Shown: one piece after another, positions 12,033-24,750 of the stretch | How the letters are laid out: each line of letters opens with the position of its first letter | How positions within the stretch are numbered: the stretch's first letter is position 1 | Source: Lotus japonicus | Taxonomy: Eukaryota > Streptophyta > Magnoliopsida > Fabales > Fabaceae | Direction: 5' to 3' | Assembly (NCBI RefSeq): GCF_012489685.1 | Contig: NC_080045.1 | Location: 16,286,901 to 16,350,900, forward strand | DNA: 64,000 nucleotides | Position numbers and translations under genes: made by a program | The notes under the pieces: model-generated | Database searches by the model: none | Told to the model about the DNA's origin: nothing | What the model saw: the letters and a program-made list of their open reading frames with translations, nothing else

Positions 12033-14792
12033 ATGGCTTTGGCTGGAAAGGTCGATACAATCTCAGCCCTTAATCCTTCGAAAGAAACATGGAACATTGT
12101 TTCCAAAGTTGAGCGTCTGTGGGTTAGCCCGAGTCTGTATGGTTCGAAGTTACCCTTTTCCATGGATATGGTTCTGATTGATTCCAATGGCGACAAGATT
12201 CACGCCACCGTCAGCAAGACTTTGATTTATCGTTTCCAACCTCTGTTAACAGAGGGTAGGGTTTATCGAATCTCTTTTTTTGGGGTTGGAGAGTGTGGTC
12301 GTGATTTTAGGACAACCCGTCATCCCTACAAGATCAATTTCCAGATTCATACATCTGTTCGTGTACTTACCAATACTCAGATTAATCCAACTCCATATTC
12401 TTTCATGCCCATTTCGGAAATTATGTTCAATGACCCCGACACTTCTTTCCTGATAGGTTGAAAGTTATGCTTTCCGTTATTTTCATTTCTATGATTATAT
12501 GATTTTACTCTGTCGTAGCTAATTGTGTCTGTAAATTATTTTTTATGTTGTGCAGATGTTATTGGAATATTAACTGGGGCAAGTGGTGAGCAGGAGTTTG
12601 AGAAAGATGGTGTTAGGCAGAAGAAGATCACCCTTGAGCTTGAACAGGATGGATAAATGTTTTGTATAATATTCGTTATTTTCAGAGTTTCCTTTTTTAT
12701 TATAGATGTTATCGTTTTGACATTTAAATTTTTTTTACAGTGTTAGAATGGAATGTGCTTTTTTTGGCAAATATGTTGCTGAGATTTTGGGTCATCTCTC
12801 ATCTGGAAATATGACTAATGCTGTGGTGGTTGTGCATTATGCTAAAATTAAGCCTTTCAGGGGTACAAATCTAATCTTTTTTATTTAGGTTTCAAACCCT
12901 AAGTGCATTACTATAATGTGTGACTTTTCTATAGGTAAGGGGAGTATTCAGAATGTTTATGGTGCTACAAAGATTTTGTTTAATCCGCAGCTCGATGAGG
13001 CCAACAAAATTCGGGAAAGGTACAATTCTGAAAAGGATTTTGATTAGCTTATTTACATAATCATGTTAATTAATCTATTGCTTATTGTTTGTAGTTTTTT
13101 CGAGAGGAATGATCTTGCATCTCAAGTACTGAGCCAGCTTCAGGATTCTGGTCGGATATCTGTTGAAGAGGATTTATTGAGGCAAACTGATGGTAAAACC
13201 ATACAGCAAATTAAGGATCTTGCTCAAGTATATCTTTAAGTGTTATAATACAGATGTTTGTTCTTATTACTTGATGTTGTTATTAGTTGAGGTTGTGATT
13301 GTAACATTGTTTTTATTTCGTGCCAGAAATCGTACTGTGTTGTCCTTGGTACTGTGAAGTACATTCCTGATGGCATGGACTGGTATTATCCAGCTTGCAA
13401 GTGTAGTAAGAAAGTGTTTCCTGCTGATGGAATGTATTTTTGTGAAGCTTGCAATCGACATGTTGTTTCTCCAGTGTACAAGCTTCGTATTCAACTTCGA
13501 GTCATGGATTCCAATGATAGTGCTACTTTTGTGGTGTTTGATCAAGAGGCTTCTGCTTTGCTGAATAAGAGTTGTGCTGAATTAGTTGATGCTTCTAACA
13601 AAGCTGTGAGTATTCTATTTTCTTTTACCTTCTATGCATTGAAGTTTTTAACTATTTTTTTAATAACCATGTTCTATCTTTTTAATAACCACGTATATGT
13701 TTCATTTTCAGGGACCTGATGCTTCTAATGTTCCGGCTGAAATTTTGGAACTGATTGACAGGACTTTTCTGTTCAAAATTGAAGTGTCAAATAGCTCAAA
13801 CTCCATATATGAGCCTTCCTATCGTGTTAAGAAGATTTGTTCCGATACTGATATTATTTCTCAGTTTGTCACTAACTTCCCCCCATCGGAGGTATAATTG
13901 AAAATTTCTATCAGCGTGTATTTCACTCATGCGTCATTGTTGTGTTTGACGATTTATGGTTAATACGTTTCCAGGATGGTTCTGATCCTTTCGAATTTCT
14001 TGCTACCCCAACTTCTGTTGTTAAGCAGGAAACTGTGAACCCAATAGTGTCTAAGGTTTCTTTATAAAACTCAGATTTTAATGAAATTTGTTTTATGATC
14101 AATAAAAATTATGGATTTTGACCCTAATAAGCTCTTTTTGATCTTTTAGGATCTGAATGCTGATTTCGCTGTTGCTGTTGAAGTACCCTCAACTGAGCCA
14201 CCATCTGGAAAAGTTGTTGATTTGGGTTCTGATTCTCAGAACCTTACACCTTATGCTGGGTCTTCTTCTGAGAGCGGGCAAAAGATGAAGGTGATTCATA
14301 ATTAGTTTATGCAGTTCTCACTTTATTATCTACCATTGTTTATGCAGCCATGTTAACGTGTTTATTTTTTTGTAGACTTTGAGTGATATTGCTGTTAATG
14401 CTGTTGGTTCTCCTGCATCTGGCGGGTCAGTTGAATCTTCTACCTCTGGCAAGATGAAACTGAAGGTGAAGTTGGAGAACATGAAAGAAGATAGGAATGA
14501 GAAACTTAAGGTCAAATATTCTAATAAGGAATTTTTTAAGAATTTGATGATCCGCTGGCGTTAATTGTTTTAATTTAATGTTTCTCAATTATTTTCATAG
14601 ACTCTTCATGCTGAGGTTGTTGCTGCGGTTGTTGCTCCAAGTCTTTCTACTGATAATGGAATTGATGTTGTTGATTCTTCTGCTGAAGCATCTCCTCCTA
14701 CCAAGCGCCCTTCCCCTCCTGATGTTGATGTGAAGTGTCGTTCTGCCGGAAACAAGAAGATTTTGAAAGCTGTTAAGAAGGAAAAGATTTGA
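12033..14792 (+). pseudogene. RPA1-like single-strand DNA-binding protein gene, donor site of intron 2 lost
   Basis: Related to the large subunit of replication protein A, which coats single-stranded DNA; such genes are common passengers of plant Helitrons. Exons by GT-AG rules are 12033-12456, 12556-12652, 12741-12862, 12934-13019, 13095-13227, 13327-13605, 13712-13891, 13976-14055, 14150-14290, 14376-14510 and 14601-14792. The N-terminus (MALAGKVDTISALNPSKETW) is the DUF223 OB-fold; exon 3 has MECAFFGKYVAEI; exons 6-7 form the C-terminal OB-fold with a four-Cys zinc site (ACKC...FCEAC). The tail is low-complexity, ending in Lys-rich KRPSPP...KKEKI. After exon 2 the phase requires a cut at GATGG|, but the next bases are ATAAAT instead of GTAAAT, so read-through meets TAA at once. 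Start 12033 was chosen over 12003 because the OB-fold begins right after it. An AT-AG intron is the alternative. Confidence 0.75.
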
Positions 14793-16609
14793 AGATGTCG
14801 CTCTCTTTTAGTTTTTGTTTTATGTTTTTCGTGTTTTTTTTAAGAATTTGGCCAAGACTGTGATGTTCCTTTATTTTGTGTTGCTATGTAATCATGACAT
14901 TTTGAAGTGCGCTGCGTGCGCGAATTTTGCAGGTTTATGAATGAATTTTGGATGTTTGCGACAATGATTGCATTATTTTTTATATCATGCTATTCTGATT
15001 GACTCAAGTGAAAATTTTGAAATAATTAAATACAGTAAATTGATTGCCTAATGTATACAATTAATTTGATTTAGTGGCTGTCACTTTGTTTTCTTTTTTG
15101 ACAAGGTATTTATATCTTATAAGGTTTTCGATCATAATTTGATTATTATATATTTTTGAAAAAAAATAGTTACTTAAATTGTTCGTAAATATGAGTTATT
15201 GTTTCTAGCCGTTTTATTTTGTTGACAAGGTGTTTGTTTCTTAAATTTTTTATTATTTTAATTTCTTCATTGTATTTTTTTATTTTAGTAAAAGGCTGTT
15301 ATTAAATAATTTAATGGGTGTTTATAAATATGAGTATTTTTTTCTTATCACATGCTGTTAGTATAAAAAAAATTAAGGTGTACATAAATATGATTTTGTG
15401 GTTTTAATTTTTAAATTTCCTTTTTTAACTGGGTTTTTGAATTAATATGATATTTTTGATGAATTAATGCTTAAAATTCCTGAAAACTCTTATATATTTC
15501 AATTTAACAGGTTTGGAATGAATGAAGAAATTATTGAATTGCCTTATGTTATTATTTAATTTTTTTTTTTGAGTTCACTAATGTGATTTAGTGGTTGTCA
15601 CTTTGTTTTCCTTTTTGACAAGGTATTTGTATCTTAATTTGTTTATTATATATTTTTCTATATTAAAAAGGGCTATTGGTAAAAAATAGTTACTTAAATT
15701 GTTCTTAAATATGAGTTAGTGTTTCTAACTGTTTTATTTCGTTGACAAGGTATTTGTTTCCTGTACTTTTTATTATGATAACTTCTTCATTGTATTTTTT
15801 TATTTTAATAAAAGGCTGTTATTAAACAAAACAATGGGTGTTTATTAATATGAGTATTTTTTTTCTTAACACATGCTGTTAGTATAAAAAAAAAAATCTA
15901 AGGTGTACATAAATATGATTTAGTGGTTTTTATTTTTTCTTTTTTATTTTTTAACAGGGTATTTGAGTTAAGATGATATTTTTGATGAATTTATGTTTAA
16001 ATTTCCCGAAAACTCTTATATACTTCAATTTAACAGATTGGTAATGAATGAAGAAATTATTGAATTGCCTCATTGAATTATTATTTTTTTTTAGTTCATT
16101 GACTCATAGTAAAGTTATATAATTTATTGGATATGTTATATGTAAAAATGTTTTCTTTTTATTGAATATAAAAAGTTTCCTTTTTACATTCAAAAAAAAA
16201 AGAATATAAAGAGGTTTTTCATGTTCCAAGAGTAATTATTTAATATATTTTTTTGGTTGAGTGCAAAGTTAATTGTTGGTTCTATTTTGACGGTTTTATT
16301 GGCAGTTGTTGCTTCATGGTGCTCGAGAACAACATAGGGAGTGTAAGTCATTAAATGTGTTTTCCATTCATCATTGCTTTCTTCCCCTGCCTTTCCGTCT
16401 TCACCTGCTCCTTTTACATCAACTTCCTTTCGAATCAATCAAAGTCTTTTCAAAATCTTTCTGACTTTGATCATAAACCAAATTCGTGGTGTGTGCCATT
16501 GATTTTATTTCTTACTCTCCAAGCGGTGTGTTTGTGTGCCTGAGTAGTGTTATTCTCATTCGTCAACTTTCCTCATATTCCAATAGACGTTGATCAACCA
16601 AAGGTTACG
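14793..16609. repeat. AT-rich Helitron spacer with a 517-bp tandem duplication
   Basis: About 15065-15582 is repeated at about 15583-16095. Matching landmarks are TTAGTGG(C/T)TGTCACTTTG at 15071 and 15588, the run around TTGACAAGGTATTT, and AATGAATGAAGAAATTATTG near the end of each copy. The copies differ by substitutions and small indels. No gene is seen in the spacer. Confidence 0.8.
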
Positions 16610-17729
16610 ATGCTTACATTCGAGCGATATCCATGGCTATTTTACAAGTTCTGGCTTCCTGTATATTCACGCCTGTGGCAGGTTCGATTATCTTCCTCAT
16701 GTTCGTTTCTCTTTTCATAATTTTTTTTAATTTATACATGGAATCGTATTGAATATGCATGCAGCTTGAGGGGGAAATCGATAGATCATTTATCCGTCAA
16801 CATGGTGATGAGGTTAGTGACCGCTGGAACTTAATTGATCCAGTTGGAAATTCTCACTTCGTGTATTATAACATGGACGCTGCTCGGCCAAGGCTGACTT
16901 ATGGGTGGTACCAGTTAAGGGATTTTTATCACCTGGAGGGTGACTGTCTTTTTATACTCAATTATTTTTGTGAATCTCTTTTTCACATGACTATTTCTGA
17001 CCGTGAAAGAAGGGAGGTTCAGTATAATAACTTTGGGGATCCTACGAAACGAGGGGCTGGTTTTAGGCGGCCAGGTCAGGAACCCTCTTCTTCTGAGGTT
17101 ATTGACGAGCCCGAAAAAGAAGATTTTATGGATTTTGATGAAGTTGCTGATGAGCCTGTTTTAGAGGTTGCCCCTCCAAATGATATTGTACAAGAAGTTC
17201 CTGAAGTTGTGGTTGATGATCTTCCAGTTCCTAACATTGAAGAGGTTGATGTTCCTGTCATTGAAGGGCCTGATGCTGCTGATGATGATTTAGACATTGG
17301 AGAGGTGTTAGAGATCCCTCCCATTGGCATGATTCATGGCCCAGATGAGATGTATGAGTGCATTTTCACCCACACCCTGACTTTTTGCCAAGCTACTCGC
17401 TCAATGATGGTACTATATTGGTGGTTTAGGGTTTTGTTTTCATAATGAATTTTCTTAACTTATTGCCAAACCTTATTGTTTTTTCTTTTGATCAGCATGT
17501 GCCTTCCACAGTTGCTGCATATCTCAGGGAAGCTGGTGTTAATAGCTGGATTTTTATTGGATCATCAGGTGCTGAGGTTGAATGCCGGATCATCATGCCC
17601 CCGAATGCTAATTATGTCAAAATTGGCCAGGGGTGGAAGAACTTCTGCCAAGTTAACAATATCTTGCCACATCAGGAGCTTATTTTCAGGTTTACCAATC
17701 CTCATGACAGGATTGTTCATGTGGATTAG
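16610..17729 (+). CDS. Two-domain B3 DNA-binding protein carried in the Helitron
   Basis: B3 domains are plant-specific pseudobarrels that bind DNA in transcription factors (ARF, REM and relatives). Exons 16610-16681, 16765-17409 and 17496-17729 join by GT-AG into 951 bases, 316 codons plus stop, with no break. Residues about 5-103 look like a first B3 domain (YPWLFYKFWLPVYS ... WNLIDPVGNSHFVYY ... GWYQLRDFYHLEGDC). Residues about 104-225 are an acidic, Pro/Val-rich linker. Residues about 240-316 look like a second B3 (VPSTVAAYLREAGVNSWIF, GWKNFCQVNNI, PHQELIFRF). It lies between the RPA1-like and Rep-helicase genes on the same strand, well inside both Helitron ends, so it travels with the element. 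Upstream coding exons cannot be excluded. Domain identity is by fold-family pattern, not by a close named homologue. Confidence 0.72.
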
Positions 17730-18675
17730 TTGGCATGGAGCTGGGTTGTTTGTTCCCTCTTACAATGATTATCTTCCTGGTGTATATTCAATATGTTATG
17801 TGAACAATTTGGTCGTTTAAGTGTGTTTGGACAATGATGTTTTGCGGATTAATGTGTTTGGACAAATTTTCTGTGGTGAATTTATTGGTTTTAGTATTAG
17901 GCTTTCTTTGTTATGGTTGTTGAATTATTTGCTCTCCCTATGATTTCTCTTATGCATGCCTTGCGGATTTTTGTATTATCAACTGATTTTTGGTTTTCAG
18001 ACTGGATAAATAATCTTAACTTGAGATTTTAAACTTATTTATCACTTATAATGGAGTACTGAACAAATATGGTGCAACTACTTAAATTATTTAGTTGATT
18101 TCCAAATAGTTTAGGAGTTTCAAAAAAAAATAGTTTAGAACCATATGGCCTCATATTCTATAGTTTTTTACTAACAATAATTTTCAAAATTTGAAAAAAG
18201 GGATTCCTTCGTTAACAAAAAAAAAATCTTTTACATGTGCTAATGTAGTAGATCACCATATAAAAATAGATGTATTTTATTATATGAAATAGTTTGAATT
18301 TGAATTAATTTATATGGAAATCTTATTATAGTGGTTTGTTAGTTTTACTTATTCCTAACTATAAGTTCAAATAAAAGAAGAAATTTAAAAAGGAGTTTTT
18401 TAATTCAAAAAAAAAAATCATAAAACCGATGGTTTAGTTTATTAAGAGATCAAAATAATATCTGTAAAGATATTTGTAAAATAAATTTGATTCACAAGTT
18501 TTTTTGGATATCATTACTTTATTGAATTATTGTGTTTCCATCCCAAGAAACATCACTGATTGGGCTATGTGTTGTTATTTCATTGTGTGTGATTTCTTGG
18601 AATATTAATCAACTTTAACCAACTCTTCATATTAAAGCTGGAAGATGAATCATCTATCATAGCTTTATATAGTCA
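17730..18675. other. AT-rich Helitron spacer, no gene seen
   Basis: This is the stretch between the B3 and Rep-helicase genes. It must hold the promoter of the Rep-helicase gene, but no clear TATA position could be tied to a start. Confidence 0.5.
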
Positions 18676-21600
18676 ATGCTGCCTTCTCAACCACAATTTA
18701 TACTCCGAATTCTTTGTTTGAGGTATGGAGCCGAAAAAAATGATTATGGTTTGAGTTTTGTTGAAGCAAGAGCAAGAAGAAAAGAAAAGATTTCCAGTAA
18801 AAGGAATGGCGGAAAAGGTTTAACAAGTTCTTCGCATGTGAATAATGTGAATATGAATAGTAGATCTCCAGAATTTGTTACCCTCTCTTCGAAACATAGT
18901 AAGATGCCATCCATTGATGGTGTTTGTTCATCTGGCAAACCAAGTATAACTCAAACAAAGGAAAGTACAAGGATTGCAGCAAGTAGAAAACGTTCCAGTG
19001 GAGAAGTACAACCATCTTCTAAGCCTCCGGGTAAAGCTTTTTCAATGTTTTATATTAAACTTATTTGTAATCATAGATCTCATTAGTGTCAACTCGAGTG
19101 TTGCGCATGACGCGTATTTGTTTCCAGATTCAAGTAAGAACTCTCTATCTTATGGAATTTCTTCTGGAATAAATTTCTCAGAAATTAAGGAACAAGGTGG
19201 GAAGCAAGTGAGTTCAAGTGAGGTGCTTGGGTTGTCGGATTTAAATATATCTCCTCAAGGCGGGGATGTCTGGAATGGAGCTAATCCAATTATGGCCAAA
19301 GAATTAAGAATAAGGAGGAAACTAATATTGACAGCTAAGAAATGTGGGGTGAATATAGCAGGTGAATCTGTTATTATATCAAGTGATAGAGGTTCTGTTG
19401 TTACAGGTTTGACACTTACTGTTTTTTTTTTAGCTGGTGCATGTTTTTCAATTGAATCAGGGCAATAGTCTATATAGATATTGCTATATCAATTGATTTC
19501 TTTGTTGTATTTTTCAGGCTCATGTGCAACTCCACTTTCTAATATTACAAATATTATGGAACGTACTCAACAAACAAAGGAAGCTAGGGCTAAACGTAAA
19601 TCTATTTTGGCAGATGCGAAAATTGCCAAAAAAGCTGGGATCTTGAATTCAATTAGAACTTTAACCTTTCAAGATGATAATTCCCCAACGGTTCAACGTA
19701 AATATTTATTATGAAAGTTTAATCATTATTTTTCAGCCTTTTATGATGCATTATGTATTAAAAAAAATTTCTAAAATTTTTATTTAGGGTTTGATGAGTC
19801 TAGAAGAACTGAGTGCACTCAAGCTCGGGAAAAAAGATTAGAGGTTTTGCTACACAAGAGAGAGAAGCGGAATTTAAACAAAGAAAATTTTCAACTTGAA
19901 GGTACAATATGAGATTATCATTATATATAGTTTTATGGTTATAGTTTAGGTTAAATAATTTTTATTTTTTGACGTAGAGTTGAATGAAGAGATTATTTCT
20001 TCCGAGAGTTTGTATGATCAATGTTCAAACAAACCTGAAAGTTCCCTTTGTGAAGTTGGCATTCTCAGTAGTGATGATGATATTTCTGACGCAGGTTTTA
20101 TGATCGCAATCTCATACACTTTCTGTGAAGTTTATCTACCTGTGCTTATAATTCTTACCCAGATATTATTTTTAATCAGGGTCTGATAATGATGGTGATG
20201 AAACAAATGGTGACTCTATTGCAGAGACACCGTCAAGTGTATCTGTTATATTTCAAATGGCTGAAAGTTCAGGTTTGTTCACAATATATATTGGTTTATA
20301 ATTTATTAAGTGATTCTATGTGTTTCCTCCACTAATTATTTGATTTATTTTCAGAATTTCTTGACATTGGGGATCCTACATGTGTATGTTTCTATCAGTG
20401 TTATCAGACTCGACCCGGAGATCGACTCGGTCAGGGCACTGGGTCAATGGGTCATTGGTCTGACCACTGGGTCACTGGTTGAACCGTTTGACTCGGTTGA
20501 TATTAAAAAAAATTTAAAAATTCATAATAGCATAACTAAATGTCACAAATACCATACACACAAATGCAACTAGAAATAAATTATTTTTTCATCTACCTTT
20601 ACTGCACCTATGTGACTACTTCTGCGCACTGCTCTACTGATGTTATTACTCTTGTGCATTGTTCAATGACAAGTCTGTCATAATGTCACTCTCTCAACTT
20701 TATTAATAATAATTAACTTAGTCAAATTTTTTTTATAGGAAAAGTAAAGTACCTTCTCGTTCTCGATGTGCCTACTACCTAGTCTCTCTAATTTAGTTTG
20801 CATTTTTTTATATGGGAAAAGCAAAGCACCTTCTAGAGCTTTACCATTCATCACTAATTACACATCCCAATCTTCTCCACTCTCTCCCACGCTCACCCTT
20901 CCAAATTCAACCACTGTTTTTATTCCTTCTTCTCCACCTCCATTTTAGCAACCACTTCACCTCCACCATTGCATCTTCTCCGTTGCCTCATCCAACACCC
21001 AAAGTTGCAGCCACCATCAACCGCGAAGTCCATCTTTCTTGCTCCTCAAAAGCTTGTCTTGTTCACGCCAGCCTCGGTATCACGTTGCAAGCACCTTCCG
21101 GATGTAAGTTCGCTTTTCCACCATTCATGATCTGATGTGAGCTTCGAGACCAAACCTCCACCTCCTTTTGGGTTCCCTTAGTGGTTCGTTGATTACCGGC
21201 TCCCTTGAAGTTCACTCTCTCTTCATCATTTCTCCATGGCACAATGAACATGCAAGCTGTGGATCTACCACATTGTGTAAAGACGCGGTCGATCTCGTTT
21301 TTGCATTGCCGGTTGTGGATCTGAAGATTCAGGTGGTGGAATTTCAAAAAAAAAAACTTACCGGTCCAACCGTAGCTCCGGGTCACCAGTTTTTATACCG
21401 AACCGGCCGGTTCATTCCGGTTCAAGACGAGCCGATTGCATGTCCGATCCGTTGCTCGACTCAAACCGGTCAGGGGTCCGGTTCCCGGTTCAACCGGTCG
21501 AACCGGCCGGTCCGGTCCGAGTTTGATAACACTGGTTTCTATTGCAATGCTCAAATGTGGCCAAGAGAAAAAACAGGGAAGATTAAGGAATCAGGTGCTG

Positions 21601-24393
21601 CAACATTTTCCTTATGTTGTTTGAAAGGAAAAGTCACATTACCATTTCTTCCTAAACCCCCATCTCTTTTACTGGATTTATGGTCGGATAAGGATTCAAG
21701 TTCAAAGAATTTTAAGGAAAACATCCGAGCTTACAACAGTATGTTCGCATTCACTTCTATGGGTGGGAAGGTATTGTCTACAATTAATGATGGTCGAGGC
21801 CCTCCTCAATTTGTTTTAAGTGGTCAGAACTTTCATAGGATCGGAAGCTTAATTCCGAATGTCGGAAATCCACCTAAATTTGCTCAGTTATATATATATG
21901 ATACACATAATGAAACAGCAAATAGAATGAAAGTTTTCAGGTATTGATTTCCCCGTAATTTTCCTTCTTTTTTATTTTTTGAGAAAAACTAACTAACATT
22001 CTGTTTAGTTTTTTTTTTTTTTGGATTCTTATGATGTCTACTTGCACTTTAAATTTGCAGCAGTAACAAATCTGAGCTAGATTCTACATTGGTTGAAGAT
22101 TTGAAAGAGATGATCGATCGGCATAATGTTTTGGCAAGGGTGTTTAGAAGAGTTCGTGATTATATAGACTCGAACGAGACAACTAATCTATCTGTCCGTC
22201 TCTTTAGAGGTAGAGGTAAGGATCCAAGAACATATAATTTGCCTACTGCAGATGAGGTTGATGCATTGATTGTAGGAGATTTTGATGATTTGGAGTGTGG
22301 CAGAGATATTGTAGTAAGAATGAATGATGGTTTTCTCACAAAATTACATGAAACTCATGTTGCCTATATACCTCTCCAATACCCTCTTCTTTTCCCTTTT
22401 GGAGAGGATGGATTTAGAGAGGATATTCCTATTAGTGATTTATTCAAAAATATGGGCACATACAAGAGGCACACTGTTTCATTGAGGCAATTTATAGCTT
22501 TTAGACTGCAAGAGAGAAGCAATGAGTTCGGGGTGGTGCTCAACAGTCAAAGGTTATTTCAACAGTTTATTGTAGATACTTATACAATGATAGAAGCCAA
22601 CCGATTGACATACCTGAAATTCAATCAAGAATCAATTAGAGCAGACTATTTGAATGGGGTTGCTGAGGCTATTGATAAGGGCGAAACTGATCCCTCATCG
22701 GTTGGAAAGCGAGTAATATTGCCTCCGTCATTTACTAGAGGTCGGAGATATATGTTCAATAATTGCCAAGATGCAATGGCAATATGCAGAAAATTTGGAT
22801 ACCCTGATTTGTTTATAACAACTACATGTAATTCTGGCTGGCCTGAAATCCAAAGGTTTGTCTGTGATAAGAACTTGAAAGCTGAAGATAGGCCAGACAT
22901 TTGTGTTCGGGTTTTCAAGATGAAATTGGATATTCTTATATCTGATTTAAGGAAGGGGAAAATATTTGGAGGAGTTGATGCAGGTAAACAATCAAATATT
23001 TTATTTCATAGTGGATTGTTATCAAGTTTTCATCTCTTTCATTTTGTTTTTGACATGGTGTTTTAAATCTTTCTTTGAATTTTCTATTTGTTGTGTAGGA
23101 ATGTATACTGTGGAATTTCAGAAAAGGGGTTTGCCTCATGTTCACATTCTTTTGTGGTTGAAACCTCAACATAAATTTAAAACAAGTTCTGACATCGATA
23201 AGCATATATCAGCAGAACTTCCAGATCTGAAGTTGTACCTGAAGTTATACAAGGCAGTTTCTTCTTACATGATTCATGGGCCTTGCGGTGTTGTCGATCC
23301 GAACTCTCCTTGCATGGCTGATGGGAGATGTTCTAAAAACTTCTCCAAGAAATATCAAAATTGTACTACCGTTGATGATGATGGGTTCCCTCTTTATAAA
23401 AGAAGGCAAACTGGCATTTCTGTGTTGAAGAAAGGTGTGCCTCTTGATAATGCCTTCGTTGTACCGTATAATCCCCACCTTCTGATGCGCTATCAAGGTC
23501 ATATTAACGTCGAACATTGCAACAAATCGAATGCAATAAAATATCTTTTCAAGTATATAAACAAAGGGCCAGATCGAGTCAATGTTCGTGTATCTAACAG
23601 TGTTGATGGTTCTAACAACGTGGAGGCTCGGGATGAAATCAAAGAGTATTATGACTGCAGGTTTGTATATACCACTTCTTTTACAGTGTTTTTTTTAATA
23701 TTTCTTTTACGTAATTGTATGTAAAATTAATTTGCAGGTATCTTACTCCTTGCGAGGCTGCGTGGAGGACATTCAAATATGATATTCATGATAGATGGCC
23801 TTCGGTGTCGCGTTTGGGTTTCCATCTTCCTAATCAGCAAAGTGTTCTCTTCAATGATCATGATGATTTAGAAGAAGTGGTTGAAAGATGTTCAACGAAG
23901 GGAACAAAATTCTTGGCTTGGATGGAAGCTAATAAAAAGTACCCGGAAGGTAGGGATTTAACTTATGTTGAATTCCCAACTAAGTTTGTATACAAGTCCG
24001 AATCAAGAAAGTGGTTTCCTAGAAAGAAAGGAATTTCTCTTGGAAGAGTTCAGTTTGTAAATCCGGGGTGTGGAGAACTTTATTACTTGCGAGTTCTACT
24101 GACAAAACAAAGAGGTTGTGATAGCTTTGAAAGCATTCGAACTGTCAAAGGGGTTGTTTATTCAACCTTCCATGATGCATGTGAAGCTTTGGGTCTAATG
24201 GATGATGATCGGGAATATATTGATGGTATTGTTCTTGGAAGCGAACTAGGAAGTGAGCATCAATTAAGAAAATTGTTCAGCAGATTGCTTCTATCCAATA
24301 TGATGTCTAGGCCTTCTGAAATATGGAGAAAATCATGGCAGCTTCTAAGTGATGGTATCTTATATGAGAGGCGTAATGTTCTCAAAATTCCAG
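18676..24393 (+). pseudogene. Helitron Rep-helicase, N-terminal and Rep (HUH) part
   Basis: Rolling-circle transposase that nicks and rejoins single-stranded DNA. Exons by GT-AG are about 18676-19030, 19128-19406, 19518-19697, 19788-19901, 19978-20094, 20180-20272, 20355-21940 (containing the hAT insert 20396-21534 plus an 8-bp TSD), 22061-22983, 23099-23660 and 23738-24393. The early exons are low-complexity. After the insert come LCCLKGKVTLPFLP, YNSMFAFTSMGGKV and AQLYIYDTHNE, then the Helitron_like_N domain (LRQFIAFRLQERSNEFG). The HUH motif is GLPHVHILLWL (His codons at 23137 and 23143) and the two-Tyr motif is YLFKYINKG near 23542-23560. The true start is unsure; 18676 is the first Met of the open frame. 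The hAT insert disrupts the reading frame, so no complete protein can be made. Confidence 0.85.
20396..21534. mobile_element. Non-autonomous hAT element in a Rep-helicase exon, TSD GTTTCTAT
   Basis: The left end is CAGTGTTATCAGACTCG; the reverse complement of the right end is CAGTGTTATCAAACTCGG. The 8-bp duplication GTTTCTAT is at 20388-20395 and 21535-21542. Cutting out the element and one TSD copy restores the Helitron coding frame from DIGDPTCVCFY to CNAQMWP. Both ends are rich in ACCGG/CCGGT blocks. No transposase is present; the interior has plant-like C-rich sequence but no protein I recognise. Confidence 0.93.
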
Positions 24394-24750
24394 GTACTTA
24401 ATTGTTTCAGTTGTTTACGTTTTGTGAATTTTTCTACTTAATGAATCTCAAACTAATTATGATTAAGCAATTTTGTCATGCATTTTGTCAAAAACAACTG
24501 ATTGTCGAAGCAGATGCCGTGGCATCTGATTTCGTGAAGGTAGGACATTAGTCCTTTGCTTAAGTTTTATTTTGTGGGCCCTTTAAGATTTTATGAAGAT
24601 ATGTTTTTATAGTTACTTGAGGATCAAGTAGCTGTTCCAGAAGGGTTTTGATTTGTGGGCTGTTATTTGTTGAAACAATCTTTATTAAAAGATTGGTTTC
24701 TATCTTTACGTTTGAATTTTGCAACAATATCTTGGAGATTCAGTTTAGAT

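Noticed and set aside
12652..12740. A U12-type AT-AC intron in the RPA1-like gene
   Set aside because: The intron lacks the ATATCCTT-type start and ends in CAG, so a mutated ordinary donor is simpler.
17076..17330. Ser/Thr-rich minus-strand frame
   Set aside because: It is the antisense shadow of the acidic linker of the B3 gene.
21168..21947. A single 259-codon gene
   Set aside because: It is a chimera of hAT transposon sequence and the Helitron exon, created by the insertion.
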